This document shows, piece by piece, positions 1 through 11,005 of a stretch of 64,000 nt of DNA. Source of the stretch: Turbatrix aceti (taxonomy: Eukaryota > Nematoda > Chromadorea > Rhabditida > Panagrolaimidae); contig OZ017770.1 of NCBI GenBank assembly GCA_963969345.1, positions 2,675,246 to 2,739,245 on the forward strand, given 5' to 3'. The translations under genes were made by a program, and so were the position numbers. The notes beneath the pieces are model-generated. The model was not told the DNA's origin, made no database searches, and was given only the letters and a program-made list of their open reading frames with translations. The stretch's first letter is position 1; each line of letters opens with the position of its first letter.

Positions 1-185
1 TGAGTGCAAGGAGGATTACTAGAAGCAAGCAGGTGACCTTTTTGTTCTATATACCCTACGTATATCCAGCAAAAGGTCACATTTGTTACGCCCTGTCTCT
101 CTTTTTGTTTATATCCGATCAACTCGACATCTAATTTGTCCAGTTTTTTGTTAGAAACAAATTAGATCGCCAATTTGTGTTCAAA

Positions 186-1414
186 ATGCTATCACAAGCG
201 TTGTCTAAGGTCTACCGAGAAGAAGTGGTGCTAGCAGCTTTTGAGATGCGGAATGTCCTTAAGCTACGCAAAATTGCCATGTGCTCGGTAGAAATGACGG
301 AATCTTTTGCCTATTGCATGGAACACATTATTGCCGATGTTGCAGAACACATCGTGTTCCATGTTAGTCTGACTTTTTTTAAAACTTACAAAAAAGTTAT
401 TTACAGATCAACAAAAACACTTCTATCGTGTTTCCGTTGGGAGAAAATGTTCTTGACATTTACTGGCTGGCTTCGTTCATCAGCAAATTGATCTTGCGTA
501 ATATTCCTACAGTTTGGACTGAAAGTTGGATATACCAGCAGTTTTGTAAAACTCAAAGCAAGTCTTTCTTTTTGCAGAAATTTTATTATTTGTTTTTTAT
601 TTAGGACTATTTCATTTGGATCTTCAACACCTGGATAAACAGTCGTGGAAAGACCCTCGCATCTGGGATCTGGTATTTATTGCTCACCAAGTAACAATGC
701 AGGCCGATATGTTTGAGTTAATCAACAGAGAAAGCCAAAACATTCCTAGTTTCAAAGCTATCTGCATAACAAATTTTCCAAATGATTTTGGAGACATAGC
801 AAAGGGAATCCAAGATTTCGAAGTCAGTTGCTAACTTTTAAACCAAATTCAATTTTTGATTTTTTTAGCACTCATTTGAAATATTCGAAACCGGCACATA
901 CGCCTTGAAGCTGGTAACGCAATTGTCCGTCGAGAGCTGGACCTCCGACTTTCGCAAAATTAAAAAAGGACTTCAACAGGCTCAAAAATTCAGCTTCTAC
1001 TTCAGAAATGCTCGACTCTACAATTCATCCCAGTCAATTAACGATTTTCTAAAAAGTCTGATGGAAACGGCTCCGGAATTAGAAAGCGTGAGATTTTGGT
1101 CACAAGAATCATGGTACTTTGAGGTATCACCAGATTGGTGGCTGAAGCAAAAAATTTTTTACACGGAAATCGTTTCAATCTTAAAAAGAATGCCAAATAC
1201 TATTCAGTGCGGCTTCTCATTCAATATTTACACCGAAAAAGAATTTAACGTACCCGTAACGGAAAAAATTATGAATTCCATGTTGAACGATTTTCAGATC
1301 GATCAAAAAACAGATATTTCGGGAAGAGTCCTTGGATGGATTTTTACTAACCGACAAAAACAAGTAAATCGAAACATTCGTTTGAAGTTCTACATTGAGT
1401 TTGAACTTTTTTGA
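186..1414 (+). CDS. Uncharacterised four-exon protein (about 343 aa)
   Basis: Proposed exons are 186-362, 407-497, 605-822 and 869-1414. All joins keep frame, using donors gttagt, gtaata and gtcagt and acceptors ttacag, tttag and tttag. The start is the first ATG in the open first exon. The product has no signal peptide or membrane segment. The first 60 residues look helical and F-box-like in composition. The C-terminal half is rich in aromatic residues (for example SPDWWLKQKIFYTE). I do not recognise the family; a nematode F-box-associated protein is only a guess. The stop lies about 45 bp before the first inverted LINE fragment. The last 134 bp of the gene are repeated in inverted orientation at about 11006-11139, so its 3' end took part in the local rearrangements. 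The second donor is the least certain. Confidence 0.5.
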
Positions 1415-2152
1415 GCACTGTTTAATAAAATTATGAGTGAAATGATGGATGCGTTGAAGTCGCCGATCACGAGTAACTGCGACTGCCGGCGGGCAACAAT
1501 GACTTAATACAGGTCGTCGAGAAAAGCCGAGTACTCTGATGTGAGATCTCGAAGTTGACTGATGTGAGTATCCCGAACTTGGCGCGTAGACCCGAATAAT
1601 CCGGAGTACACGCTTTCCTAGCCGCCTGAGCGCAATCTCGGCAAGTCGTGACGAGAAAGGGACAAACCAGAGCGGCATCAGCGTGCTTGGCAAGTAGAAG
1701 CCGACAGGTTGGTTTTTTGAATTCTTCATGTTTTTGTCAAAAAATTGTGTTTTTGTGCTGTGAAAATAGTAAATTAAGCTTTTTTTCAAATGGGCATAGC
1801 CGCAGAAGGATTTCGATGCCGGCGTCGGTGAGTGCCCAGGTTTCGCAGCCTTTGGATAAAGTCTATTCTACGATTATTGATCGTCAACAAATAGTGACCA
1901 AAAATGTAGACGTGCTATTTTTTAAATTTAATGCAGAAATGTTGTAAAGAAACTTAGTACTAAAATAGCTTGAATATTCATAATAGCTTATTCATTTGCG
2001 GCAACAAGGAAAAACGATTGAGGTAGCTAAAATAGTATACTTTTTTATGAATCCACGTATGTAGAAGCTGCAAAATGTAATAAAATTGCAACAGAAGTCT
2101 GCAAGCTTTGCAACGTGGCTATACAACGTCACACAATCAGTACTGCAGATAC

Positions 2153-2165
2153 CGATATATAAGCA
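2153..2165 (+). promoter_or_regulatory. TATA box of peptide gene, copy A
   Basis: The sequence ccgatatataagcagc ends about 37 bp before the ATG at 2202, which fits a TATA box with a very short 5' leader. The same sequence precedes copies B and C. Confidence 0.5.
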
Positions 2166-2201
2166 GCAGCATACGGCATTCATTTCATCGTTCGATTCAA
2201 C

Positions 2202-2384
2202 ATGAATACTTCACTCCTTCTTCTTCTGGTCTTTTTGGCCTTCGTCTTCTTTTCGGAATTTGTTTCTGGTTCCGATAACTCCTCCGATATCAGGTTCCCA
2301 TGCAGACACGATTGCTATTGCAATGAATGTACCTGCCCAGAGCTGGTTCGAACTTCTACACCATCAACACTTGAACTCTCATGA
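2202..2384 (+). CDS. Small secreted cysteine-rich peptide, copy A
   Basis: A 60-residue ORF. Residues 1-23 form a strong signal peptide: MNTS, a run of leucines, then FFSEFVSG with a likely cut after VSG. The mature part is about 37 residues with five cysteines in the pattern C-x3-C-x-C-x2-C-x-C, followed by a Ser/Thr-rich tail ending LELS. A TATA box lies just upstream. The protein is identical in copies B (10261-10443) and C (17099-17281, minus), while non-coding DNA near copy C differs at many sites. I do not recognise the family. The spacing resembles metal-binding or small secreted effector peptides, but no function is claimed. An alternative 3' splice is possible (gttaac...tttttag). Confidence 0.55.
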   Translation: MNTSLLLLLVFLAFVFFSEFVSGSDNSSDIRFPCRHDCYCNECTCPELVRTSTPSTLELS

Positions 2385-3038
2385 ACACGTTAATCTCTGC
2401 CACAAAGGTCATGGGCCGTTTCAAAAAAGTGGCAGAAAACATGGGATTGTTCTTTTGTGTTCTTGTTAACTAAAACGCTACATTTATTATTTTTAGATTT
2501 TAGTGATACTTTTTTTTTATTTTCTGTTAATATAATAAATGTACGATCTGTTGAAGGCAACATTGACTCTTGATACATGTATTTGTCTGGGGATCGCTGA
2601 ACCTCCCAAGCGGATACAATCTCTGAAAGCGAAGGCGAAAGAACGCACGGAGGAGTCGGCTTCTACTTGCCAGGCACGCTGATGCCGCTCTGGTTTGTCC
2701 CTTTCTCGTCACGACTTGCCGAGATTGCGCTCAGGCGGCTAGGAAAGCGTGTACTCCGGATTATTCGGGTCTACGCGCCAAGTTCGGGATACTCACATCA
2801 GTCAACTTCGAGATCTCACATCAGAGTACTCTGCTTTTCTCGACGACCTGTATTAAGTCATTGTTGCCCGCAGGCAGTCGCAGTTACTCATGATCGGCGA
2901 TTTGGCGCTCACCGCTTCCGAAATCGGCTTCCTCATCAATCAGCACAATATTTGAACTTGTCGTATTAAACGTTCAAAATATCAAAATCAAAAAGTTCAA
3001 AACTTTTATAAAAATAATTGACATTTTTCCGGGGTATA

Positions 3039-3801
3039 CAATTTTTGGGTCTACTATACTTCAGCCCCCCACTGACTTTTGACCCCCCATGCTCGGACTT
3101 TGGCCCCCATTTCACCTTAAATCAATGACGACATGAGTTCGGAAATCCGTATGATAGAGCCCCCCATCTGTGGGGGGCTTTTTCATATGGAAATCGTGTT
3201 TAAGGAGAAAATGGGGGGTCGTTCCATACGGCCGTGGCGCTACTATACTTTGAGCCCCCATCACGTTGAAAAATAAGCTCGCTGGATATTTTAGAATACA
3301 GCCTCCCATACAAATTATTTTCATTCAAATTTTCAAATATGGGGGGTTGTTGTAGCGCTATAACAATCCCCCAGATTAAATGGGGGGCCATTGTAGCGCT
3401 ACAGCAGGCCCCCACATCAAATGGGAGACTGTTGTAGCGCTACATTGGCCCCCCATAATTTCCATAAACACAAAAAACATACCCAGCAGCCATTCGCAGC
3501 AGACGAATTTTTGTACAGTCTCATGGTTTTACCGCATCGACGACAGAGAGGAAACAAAAACAACGACTGTCCAACGAATACAAATTTTTACACAAAAATT
3601 CAGGGATAAGATTTTGCAAATTATAGCTATACAATAGCCTCCCAACACCCATGTATAATCAAATGCTTGCGTGCAAAAAATGAGATGGGGGGCTATTCCA
3701 TACGGATAATCAAACTCCTATGGGGGGCTGTGCTCTAAAAAAACCCAAGGCGGCGTTGTTGCAATCGATGGGAGGCTGAAGTATAGTAGACCCCAATTTT
3801 T
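3039..3801. mobile_element. 747-bp MITE with 8-bp TSD, copy A
   Basis: The element spans 3047-3793. Its terminal inverted repeats are GGGTCTACTATACTTCAGCC, about 25 bp with one mismatch. Exact 8-bp duplications CAATTTTT flank it at 3039-3046 and 3794-3801. An 8-bp TSD fits the hAT or P superfamilies. The interior has no transposase. It is full of runs of G or C (GGGGGGC / GCCCCCC) set around the palindrome GTAGCGCTAC, seen near 3350, 3392 and 3433. The ORFs inside are artefacts of this repeat. The inverted copy is at 15691-16437. Confidence 0.8.
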
Positions 3802-4235
3802 ATTTAAAAAATAGCAAACAAACAATTTTACAAAAAAATGTACGAGAGGAATTACATAATGATTTGGGCGTGAAAAGAGGGAATGAGTGTGGGAAACGTA
3901 CGGGAGGATGAGGTTGTCCCGCAGTCCCCTTGCCACTTAGGTCTCCCTGTCTGAGTCGCCGCGAGCCGGAGACGCTCTTTATTGACGCCTCAAACTTGGG
4001 TAATCAAACCATGCCAAACGGCTGGTATGCGCAAACGAGAACACGCGTACAATACAAGGGACAGATAATGAAAAGCGGGAAGATCTGAGGAAGGAAAAGG
4101 GAAGGAATGACAATGAGGCCGACCGGTGCGAAGTAAGCATGCTTTCCTACGCATTAGCATGACTCACGTGGAGATCATTCGCGCGTTCGCGACAATGAGG
4201 TAGGTGCTTCACGTTCGGGACAAAGGCAAGTTGTT

Positions 4236-4896
4236 TCAGTCGATGATCATAGTCGGGAGCTGCTTCAAAGCCTCGATACGCTGAAAATTTTTTTCTTATA
4301 TTCAATGAAAAAAATAAACTACTCACGTGGTCTGTGTTGGTTGACAGAGCTTTGATAAAGTCGTAGGTATAATCAATCATCTGCAAAACAACATTACTTG
4401 TCAATTTTATAACAATACAAAAACCCACTTTGTTGATCAAGTGCCGCTTTTTATACGCAATAGCGAAATCCACCATGGCCTTGAGGCCGTCGGTTCCGTA
4501 GTCCAGAACATGACTGTAAATAAACTTGTAGATCTCAACTTCATTCGCCGGTACAGCAGCTGTGTCGAACGAGAGGGTCTGAAAGCAGCCTGCATGATTT
4601 GCAACATTCGTCAAAGAGACTCTTACCTCAACGTCGTGAATGGCTAATGAGAGTGCGTAGCAGTAGAGTTTACGTAGGCCCTGTAATAAAGAAAACGTTT
4701 TTAACAAAAAATATGACAAAAAGTAACATACCGAGCTCTTTCTTTTTCGATGTTTGTTTTTGAGGCTTTTGTTTCTGATTTCGTCAACGGTACCATTATG
4801 AACGTCCACACATATGAAGTTGAAGTAGGCCGCGCGGGCTTCTGGCTCCGTAGGGATGAAAGATGGATTCTGAATCCAGATATGAACACTCGGCAT
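4236..4896 (-). CDS. Five-exon uncharacterised protein (155 aa), left-arm copy
   Basis: Exons on the minus strand are 4732-4896, 4627-4680, 4429-4578, 4327-4380 and 4236-4280. Every intron has GT-AG ends and all exons are whole numbers of codons. The protein starts MPSVHIWIQN, has a basic stretch KNKHRKRKSS near residue 50 and ends LKQLPTMIID. I do not recognise it with confidence. The pattern LRKLYCYALSLAIHD followed by NEVEIYKFIYSH weakly resembles the core of HORMA domains (Mad2/HIM-3), but the protein is short for that fold. This copy keeps 5' flanking DNA that the right-arm copy at 14588-15248 has lost to an insertion. The two coding regions and introns appear identical. Confidence 0.6.
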
Positions 4897-5613
4897 TATC
4901 AAGAAAGATAGGAAAGAGACGCTGACAATAAAAAAAATCACTCAAACTTTTTGTTGCTGCAGCCTGCATTCTCGGGGGTCTCGACGAGACAATTTTTTCG
5001 AAGCGTTTCGTATTTTTTTGTCTACATGTAAGTTGTAACTTGCAAGTTTTTATTCTGTGCCGTGTTTTATACTTCCTACCTTTTCCTGTTTTTTCTGCAA
5101 CGTGACTCAGCTAAATTTTGGTTTGCTGAAACTAAGAATGCGAAATTTTGAATTCCGGTTATCATTCCCAGAGCAATGTGTGACCGTTGCCGGATTTGAC
5201 TGTGATAGAATCTGGTCGGTGTAATGACGGTAGTGTTTCAAAGCTGTGTTTTGTTAGTATTTATATTATCATTTCATGTTTTCATATCCACAAATCCCAT
5301 GCTTAAAAGGACTAACCGTTTTATGACAGGTCATATGCGGGCAACCATTGTCTGCTGAACAGCATGACGTCTTTTACAGCGCAGGGCAGCATTTTTGACA
5401 CCTTTCCTTTCGTCAAAGCACGCTTTGACGGTTAAAAAAACTACAAATGAGATTCTGGGATTCTTATTCTAATACCTTGAATTCGGGACGTCTAAAATCT
5501 GGTAGAGCGTTGGATAACTACATTCATCAGAACGGGCTCTTGATACTGAAGCACACATTGCTGTTATTTCGGCCAAATCTCCAGCCGGTCACAGTTCAAC
5601 CACACGTCGATTC

Positions 5614-6300
5614 AATCGCTCCTTTCCTGCTTTACGCCCAACAGAACATATATAATCATAGCTTTGAAGAGCGGCAGGAAAATTGCTAAACTTGTTGCCC
5701 CATGCGGGGGAGTTAAACATCCTTCTGAATGATGAACGGAAAGATAAAATGTTTCAGCGATCATTTATTTATTTATTTATTTCACCATTACTCAGTGGTT
5801 AGTTATCATTAGACCAGATGTTAGGAGGTACGAATGATGTCCACGTAGGTGTAAATGTCTCGATTCGTTTTGTCAGCGATCATATTGTCTCTGAATTGTT
5901 AAAAACTAAAATTATGACTGTTTTTTGGCAGCTTTATATAGCAGGAGCGTCAATTGCTCGGTAGTGTCTACTTGACTGACAGTTTGCAGCTGCACATCCT
6001 TGCAAACATTGTATGGAAAATGAGAGGTGCTTTATCGAGGGCGGGGCCATGCTGGTAGGGTAAAGACTGAAACAGCTGCACAAAGCACGTAAGTATACGG
6101 TGAAAAGGAACGATGGAGGGGAGAGAGGTGCTTTGCGGTAAATCATGCTGGAAATACGATAGAAGCTTGCTTGTTTTTTAGATGACAAAAGTTGATAGAT
6201 TTCCGCCAATTAGTGACTAAAAAATACCCTCCTTATTTTTTGCCAAGTGTTCTAAACATTCGTGGTTTAAAATAAAATAAACGTTTCAGCTAGTCTCCTA
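5614..6300. other. Gene-free stretch with a LINE tail
   Basis: No ORF with coding character and no splice-linked exons are visible. The only recognisable piece is the LINE 3' fragment listed separately at 5764-5874. Confidence 0.5.
5764..5874 (-). mobile_element. 5'-truncated RTE-like LINE 3' end
   Basis: Read on the minus strand, this is almost the same as the last about 110 bp of the LINE at 47430-48064. It has the end of the reverse-transcriptase ORF (codons for IYTYVDII), the same 3' UTR and a tail of (aaat) repeats. Ending in a short tandem repeat instead of a long poly(A) is typical of RTE-type LINEs. Severe 5' truncation is the usual outcome of target-primed insertion. Confidence 0.75.
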
Positions 6301-6306
6301 CGATCT

Positions 6307-6522
6307 TTGTGTGACCAGTGTGACGTCGCCTCCGACCCTGAGGCGCTTCTCTCTGCCTTCGTCTCAGAATCAGAAGCGATTTACTCGCATCAAAAAAATA
6401 TAATTTTGACAACCAAATATATGTTAAAATACACTGCTAGAATGTCAGAAAAAGTAAAAAACATATTGTCATTGAGCAAAACGAGAATTAATTGGCAATG
6501 GCCAAAAACAAAATTAGGATAA
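6307..6522 (+). other. Possible orphan exon
   Basis: After the acceptor cgtttcag (ending about 6288) an open frame reads LLRSLCDQCDVASDPEAL, with coding-like codon use for about 30 codons before it drifts into AT-rich sequence. No partner exons were found. It may be a relic of a gene broken by the local rearrangements. Confidence 0.2.
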
Positions 6523-6672
6523 AAACTCACATCAATGGTAATTTTTTTATTTATTTTTAATAATGTTTCACGACTTCACAAAATCACATTTGATCATAGT
6601 GCATGTATTACGTTTCATCCAAAACACACACAACAATAAAAAATAATAAATTACAGAAATTACAAAAGATAA

Positions 6673-6879
6673 TTAATTTCTGATAAAAACGACGCGTGCG
6701 TCTTCGGTCCCGAAAAACTTTTTGGCCATACTGAAGCTGAGCAGGATGATATGCTTCTTGCCATCACCCGTATGTTTATTGCCATCACGGGCAGCGCGCA
6801 GAGTAACACCGATGCGTTGCAGTCCAGGGGAAGTCGTGAGAGGGTGCATCTTGTAGGAGCTCTTGGCGCACCCAGACAT
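6673..6879 (-). CDS. Small hypothetical ORF with poly(A) signals
   Basis: A 68-residue ORF beginning MSGCAKSSYKMHPL and ending DARVVFIRN, with codon use like a real gene. Its downstream (minus) side carries AATAAATAAA near 6545. Its first codons lie beside the truncated end of the Wee1-like pseudogene: 6868-6890 belongs to both. The original 5' part may therefore have been lost and the ORF may be only the last exon of an older gene. Family not recognised. Confidence 0.3.
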   Translation of the reverse strand: MSGCAKSSYKMHPLTTSPGLQRIGVTLRAARDGNKHTGDGKKHIILLSFSMAKKFFGTEDARVVFIRN

Positions 6880-7230
6880 TGTGCATGTTGAATACGTTTT
6901 TGAGCCGTACGATCACATCTTCATCGTTTTGGTGTTGGAGAAGAATCGGTGCCATCACGATTCTTCAAGTCATGTCTCCTAAACTTTTCGACACTCTCAC
7001 TGATGATTTCGAGAAATATGAAGTCCTGCCAAACCACGAAATCTTCAGCAATTAGTTTTTATGAGTTTAGACTTAGCCCGGCTTTATCGAATGCGTTTCT
7101 GCAGCTCTTCCGAAGAATCTTGGACGATGGACTCGTGATTCGTGGGAAATTGATACGGCTAAACGCATCGACGCTGTTGGAGTATGCCGACTACCTTTTT
7201 TGCCGTCCTGAAGAATCCGTGCAAACACAC
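6868..7230 (+). pseudogene. Broken copy of the Wee1/Myt1-like kinase
   Basis: The part from 6868 to about 6935 matches exon 3 of the intact kinase (coding for NIVHVEYVFE, near 18660). The part from about 6950 to 7230 matches the end of exon 4, its intron and exon 5 (19090-19365). The catalytic and activation loops are missing through an internal deletion. The splice donor of the last intron is altered (gcaattag in place of acagtaag). Several substitutions change codons, and the C-terminus diverges after PEES. Not functional as a kinase. Confidence 0.75.
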
Positions 7231-7749
7231 TTCTGACGTTGGAAACATTGCTTTGGCCCGCGTTTCTCCAGCAAACTTAGCATAATTGAAGTGTATTTAA
7301 TCTGATTTGATTGTGACAATAAATGATATTTTTGACTTCCTGTGAAGTGGCTACTTGGCGACAATCATTGAACGTTGCATTCTTTTTATTCTCAACATTT
7401 GCAAGCGATCGAACCTGCAGTTTTTTCATTCTCGTTGTTTTGCTCTACAGCCCGACAACACGTGGCAGTTCTAGATGGCAATTTCTGACTCGCAAGCAGA
7501 TATTTCTCCAATCTGTTGTTTTGGTTGCGCGTGGTTTTTTACTCATGTTTTCCGAACTGTTGTCCTTAGGCAACAGCAGATGTTGCTTCTCCCGTGTTTT
7601 TTTGCATATTTCCAATTTTCAGTATAAATCTGAAGGCTAATTTTTTTGACTTCATTTTGATACGCTAAACTAGATTTCCGATTTTGGTTTACCATGAAAT
7701 TTTGTAGATGTTACTTTCAACATTCAATTGTTTCAGGCTGTTTAGTATT
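7231..7749. other. Upstream region of the CK1-type kinase
   Basis: No credible gene. The segment around 7650-7693 (tacgctaaact ... ggtttaccatg) resembles the leader just before the Wee1-like start (18045-18090: tacgctagct ... gggttaccatg), so it is probably another relic of that gene. An acceptor-like gtttcag lies 16 bp before the kinase ATG and could be a trans-splice site. Confidence 0.4.
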
Positions 7750-9526
7750 ATGGACATCATTGCGTTGGATTCTGGAGCTATCATCAACCGCCGATTCAGC
7801 GTGAATCGTCTTCTCGGGGAGGGGAACTGTGGAGCTGTCTACAAGGTGACCGACGAAGAATCGCCGCAGAAACTCAAGTACGCCCTCAAGACTGAGGCTC
7901 GAGCGAGCGATGCTCACCAGGAAGTGCTCAAGGTGGAAGCCGCTGTTCTGAAAAAGCTTGAACAGCGCAACCATGTGCCCAGACTTATCTACGGTGGCCG
8001 ACGAGACGAGTACAACTATATTGTCATGACTCTCTTTGGACAATCGTTGAACGAGCTGCAAAATACCGCCCCAACCCAGAGTTTTTCCGCCGGTACGGTG
8101 TCGAAAGCCGGGATTCACGTATTTTATGGGATAAAACAACTTCACGATATCGGATACATTCACCGCGACATAAAACCAGCAAATATGGTCGTAGGCCGAG
8201 GCAGTAATAAGAAGATCGTGTACCTCATTGACTATGGAATGGCACGTGAGTACGTGATTTGGGAGGGAAGCAAACCTCGACATCGACAACCTCGCGAAAC
8301 AGTCCTCATCAGGGGCACGCCACGATTTTGCTCGCCGTTTGTACACCAGCGCCAAGAGCAAAGTCGACGTGACGATTTGTGGTCGTTAATGTATTCATTG
8401 ATCTGGCTACATCGGGGCACACTCCCATGGGCGGGCAAGAAGGTTGGTTGTTTACCGCCAGAGTTGTTCAATTCGCCAATTTTCAGCGCTCGCTCTGCTC
8501 GCGCTCTTTGAGCAATTCAATTTTCTGTGCTCGCTCTGCTCGCGCTCTTTGAGCAACTCAATTTTTCGTGCTCGCTCTGCTCATGCTCTTTGAGTTCCTA
8601 AAATTTTCGCGCTCGCTCCGCTCGCGCTCTTTTATTCTCAGATCGTCTGCTCTTGCTCTGCTCACGCTCGTGAGTTGAGCAGGAGCGAGCAATGAGCAAA
8701 CATGGCTCACACATAAAAATGTGAATTTTGAGCCAAAATTCAGTTCCTCACTAAAAGAAAGACCGTATACTCCTTGGAGATACCCCCAACATCGTGTTTT
8801 TGGTCGAAATTACCAGTATTTTAGTATTTGTAGCACTAAATTTATAGTGAGCAGTGCTCATTTTAAAAATTTCTCTTGCTCGCTCTGCTCACGCTCTTTG
8901 AGCAATTCAATTTTTCGTGCTCGCTCTGCTCATGCTCATTGAGCACTCCAATTTTTCGCGCTCGCTCCGCTCGCGCTCGTGAACTGAGCAGGAGCGAGCA
9001 GTGAGCAGGAGCAATTTGGTGAGCATCGAACAACTCTGTTTACCGCAATTAAAATTGTACTGGATCGTGCTAAAAAAAGAAATATTCAAAATAGTTGAAA
9101 GCAAAGAAACAAGCTTCTGAAAACAAATTATTTAACTTACAGTGTTTTTAGTCTGAGGAAATTTCGCGCATCAAGCAGACGATCAAGGACGAGGCTCTCT
9201 ACGACAAGTGCCCTCCCGAATGGCTGGCAATACAACAACACATTCGCGGTCTGCAGTATCCCTCCCTGCCTGACTACAAGTTTGTCTACGACCAGCTGAA
9301 GGCTGTAATGGTCAAAGAAAAAACCGGCTTCACAGATCCCTACGACTGGGAGATGAAAAACCACGATATCAAGACCGCAAGTAACGCAAAAAACGAACAC
9401 AAGAAATGCAAGCAACCGAAGTCCAGCACGGAGTGGGACGATCAATCTGCCGAAGACCAATGCGACTCTTCCACTCTTCCCACTACTCTTCCGACGGCTT
9501 TTAACAGCAATGACATTGGAATTTAA
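7750..9526 (+). CDS. CK1-group protein kinase, TTBK-like (355 aa)
   Basis: Exons 7750-8442 and 9152-9526 join in phase 0. The catalytic domain starts near residue 14. It has the glycine loop GEGNCGAVY, lysine in YALKTE, catalytic loop YIHRDIKPANMV, DYG in IDYGMARE where most kinases have DFG, and DDLWSLMYSLIWLHRGTLPW typical of tau-tubulin-kinase-like members. CK1-group serine/threonine kinases are greatly expanded in nematodes, many of them germline expressed. The intact motifs suggest an active enzyme. I chose ATG 7750 over an in-frame ATG at 7708 because a gtttcag acceptor lies between them. The 709-bp intron is oversized because of a 580-bp MITE. The C-terminal tail is hydrophilic and Ser/Thr-rich. 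Fragments of exon 2 occur at 11139-11297 and 17811-17900. Confidence 0.85.
8451..9046. mobile_element. 580-bp hAT-like MITE in the kinase intron
   Basis: The element spans 8459-9038. Its ends are CAGAGTTGTTC and the exact reverse complement GAACAACTCTG. Perfect 8-bp duplications TTTACCGC sit at 8451-8458 and 9039-9046. A CAG start with an 8-bp TSD is the hAT pattern. The interior has no transposase and consists largely of a degenerate repeat of GCTCGCTCTGCTCGCGCTC plus TTTGAGCAA, arranged in opposite orientation towards the two ends. Removing it restores an intron of about 121 bp. Confidence 0.85.
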
Positions 9527-9604
9527 CTTTTTTTTGTTTTTGTTTTTTTGTTCTTTTGGTTTTTTAAATGATGTCGTTGCATAGGATTTCTGTCACACGT
9601 TATA
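9527..9604. other. 3' flank of the CK1-type kinase
   Basis: T-rich 3' flank of the kinase, leading directly into the inverted-end unit. A diverged copy of 9478-9570 is found at 17811-17900. Confidence 0.6.
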
Positions 9605-10260
9605 AAAGCCGAGTACTCTGATGTGAGTATCCCGAAGTTGGCGCGTAGACCTGAATAATCCGGAGTACACGCTTCCCTGGCCGCCTTAGCGCAATCTCGG
9701 CAAGTCACGACGAGAAAGGGACAAACCAGAGCGGCATCAGCGTGCTTGGCAAGTAGAAGCCGACAGGTTGGTTTTTTGAATTCTTCATGTTTTTGTCAAA
9801 AAATTGTGTTTTTGTGCTGTGAAAATAGTAAATTAAGCTTTTTTTCAAATGGGCATAGCCGCAGAAGGATTTCGATGCCGGCGTCGGTGAGTGCCCAGGT
9901 TTCGCAGCCTTTGGATAAAGTCTATTCTACGATTATTGATCGTCAACAAATAGTGACCAAAAATGTAGACGTGCTATTTTTTAAATTTAATGCAGAAATG
10001 TTGTAAAGAAACTTAGTACTAAAATAGCTTGAATATTCATAATAGCTTATTCATTTGCGGCAACAAGGAAAAACGATTGAGGTAGCTAAAATAGTATACT
10101 TTTTTATGAATCCACGTATGTAGAAGCTGCAAAATGTAATAAAATTGCAACAGAAGTCTGCAAGCTTTGCAACGTGGCTATACAACGTCACACAATCAGT
10201 ACTGCAGATACCGATATATAAGCAGCAGCATACGGCATTCATTTCATCGTTCGATTCAAC

Positions 10261-10443
10261 ATGAATACTTCACTCCTTCTTCTTCTGGTCTTTTTGGCCT
10301 TCGTCTTCTTTTCGGAATTTGTTTCTGGTTCCGATAACTCCTCCGATATCAGGTTCCCATGCAGACACGATTGCTATTGCAATGAATGTACCTGCCCAGA
10401 GCTGGTTCGAACTTCTACACCATCAACACTTGAACTCTCATGA
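10261..10443 (+). CDS. Small secreted cysteine-rich peptide, copy B
   Basis: Same 60 residues as copy A: signal peptide, then five cysteines in C-x3-C-x-C-x2-C-x-C. It has the same TATA-containing upstream region (tatataag near 10215). Family unknown. The full open frame and promoter argue that this copy can be expressed. Confidence 0.55.
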   Translation: MNTSLLLLLVFLAFVFFSEFVSGSDNSSDIRFPCRHDCYCNECTCPELVRTSTPSTLELS

Positions 10444-11005
10444 ACACGTTAATCTCTGCCACAAAGGTCATGGGCCGTTTCAAAAAAGTGGCAGAAAACA
10501 TGGGATTGTTCTTTTGTGTTCTTGTTAACTAAAACGCTACATTTATTATTTTTAGATTTTAGTGATACTTTTTTTTTTATTTTCTGTTAATATAATAAAT
10601 GTACGATCTGTTGAAGGCAACATTGACTCTTGATACATGTATTTGTCTGGGGATCGCTGAACCTCCCAAGCGGATACAATCTCTGAAAGCGAAGGCGAAA
10701 GAACGCACGGAGGAGTCGGCTTCTACTTGCCAGGCACGCTGATGCCGCTCTGGTTTGTCCCTTTCTCGTCACGACTTGCCGAGATTGCGCTCAGGCGGCT
10801 AGGAAAGCGTGTACTCCGGATTATTCGGGTCTACGCGCCAAGTTCGGGATACTCACATCAGTCAACTTCGAGATCTCACATCAGAGTACTCGGCTTTTCT
10901 CGACGACCTGTATTAAGTCATTGTTGCCCGCCGGCAGTCGCAGTTACTCGTGATCGGCGACTTCAACGCATCCATCATTTCACTCATAATTTTATTAAAC
11001 AGTGC

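Larger units (their letters stand above)
1458..2905. mobile_element. Inverted-end unit, copy A, carrying a secreted peptide gene
   Basis: About 245 bp at 1458-1703 recur in inverted orientation at 2653-2905 with few mismatches and flank a unique core. Read towards the core's outside on the right side, the ends translate, with one frameshift and one stop, as a LINE endonuclease fragment: RLGKRVLRIIRVYAP followed later by QSQLLMIGD. The matching left end reads VIGDFNAS. So the inverted ends are two decayed endonuclease pieces in opposite orientation, not typical transposon TIRs. The core holds the peptide gene. Copies B and C lie at 9605-11139 and 16515-17773. No target-site duplication was found. 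Confidence 0.65.
1709..5613. repeat. Left arm of large inverted duplication
   Basis: This 3.9-kb block recurs in inverted orientation at 11296-11997 plus 14573-17773. From 1992 to 4911 the arms look almost identical (left plus right coordinates sum to 19484 from about 3047 to 4911, 19483 near the peptide gene). The outer 280 bp (1709-1990) and the inner part (4912-5613) carry several substitutions and small indels. The arms are separated by 5.7 kb of single-copy DNA holding the CK1-type kinase. The arm contains the peptide gene, the 747-bp MITE and the 155-residue gene. Confidence 0.85.

Noticed and set aside
1458..2905. Calling the peptide unit a classical DNA transposon
   Set aside because: The inverted ends are LINE endonuclease fragments, no target duplication was found, and the copies differ in where the ends stop.
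3047..3793. G/C-run region as a CRISPR, satellite or G-quadruplex locus
   Set aside because: Clear terminal inverted repeats and an 8-bp TSD show one MITE; the runs are not evenly spaced repeats with spacers.
4236..4896. Assigning the 155-residue protein to the HORMA family
   Set aside because: Only a short stretch (NEVEIYKFIYSH) resembles HORMA proteins and the length is too small; kept as a remark only.
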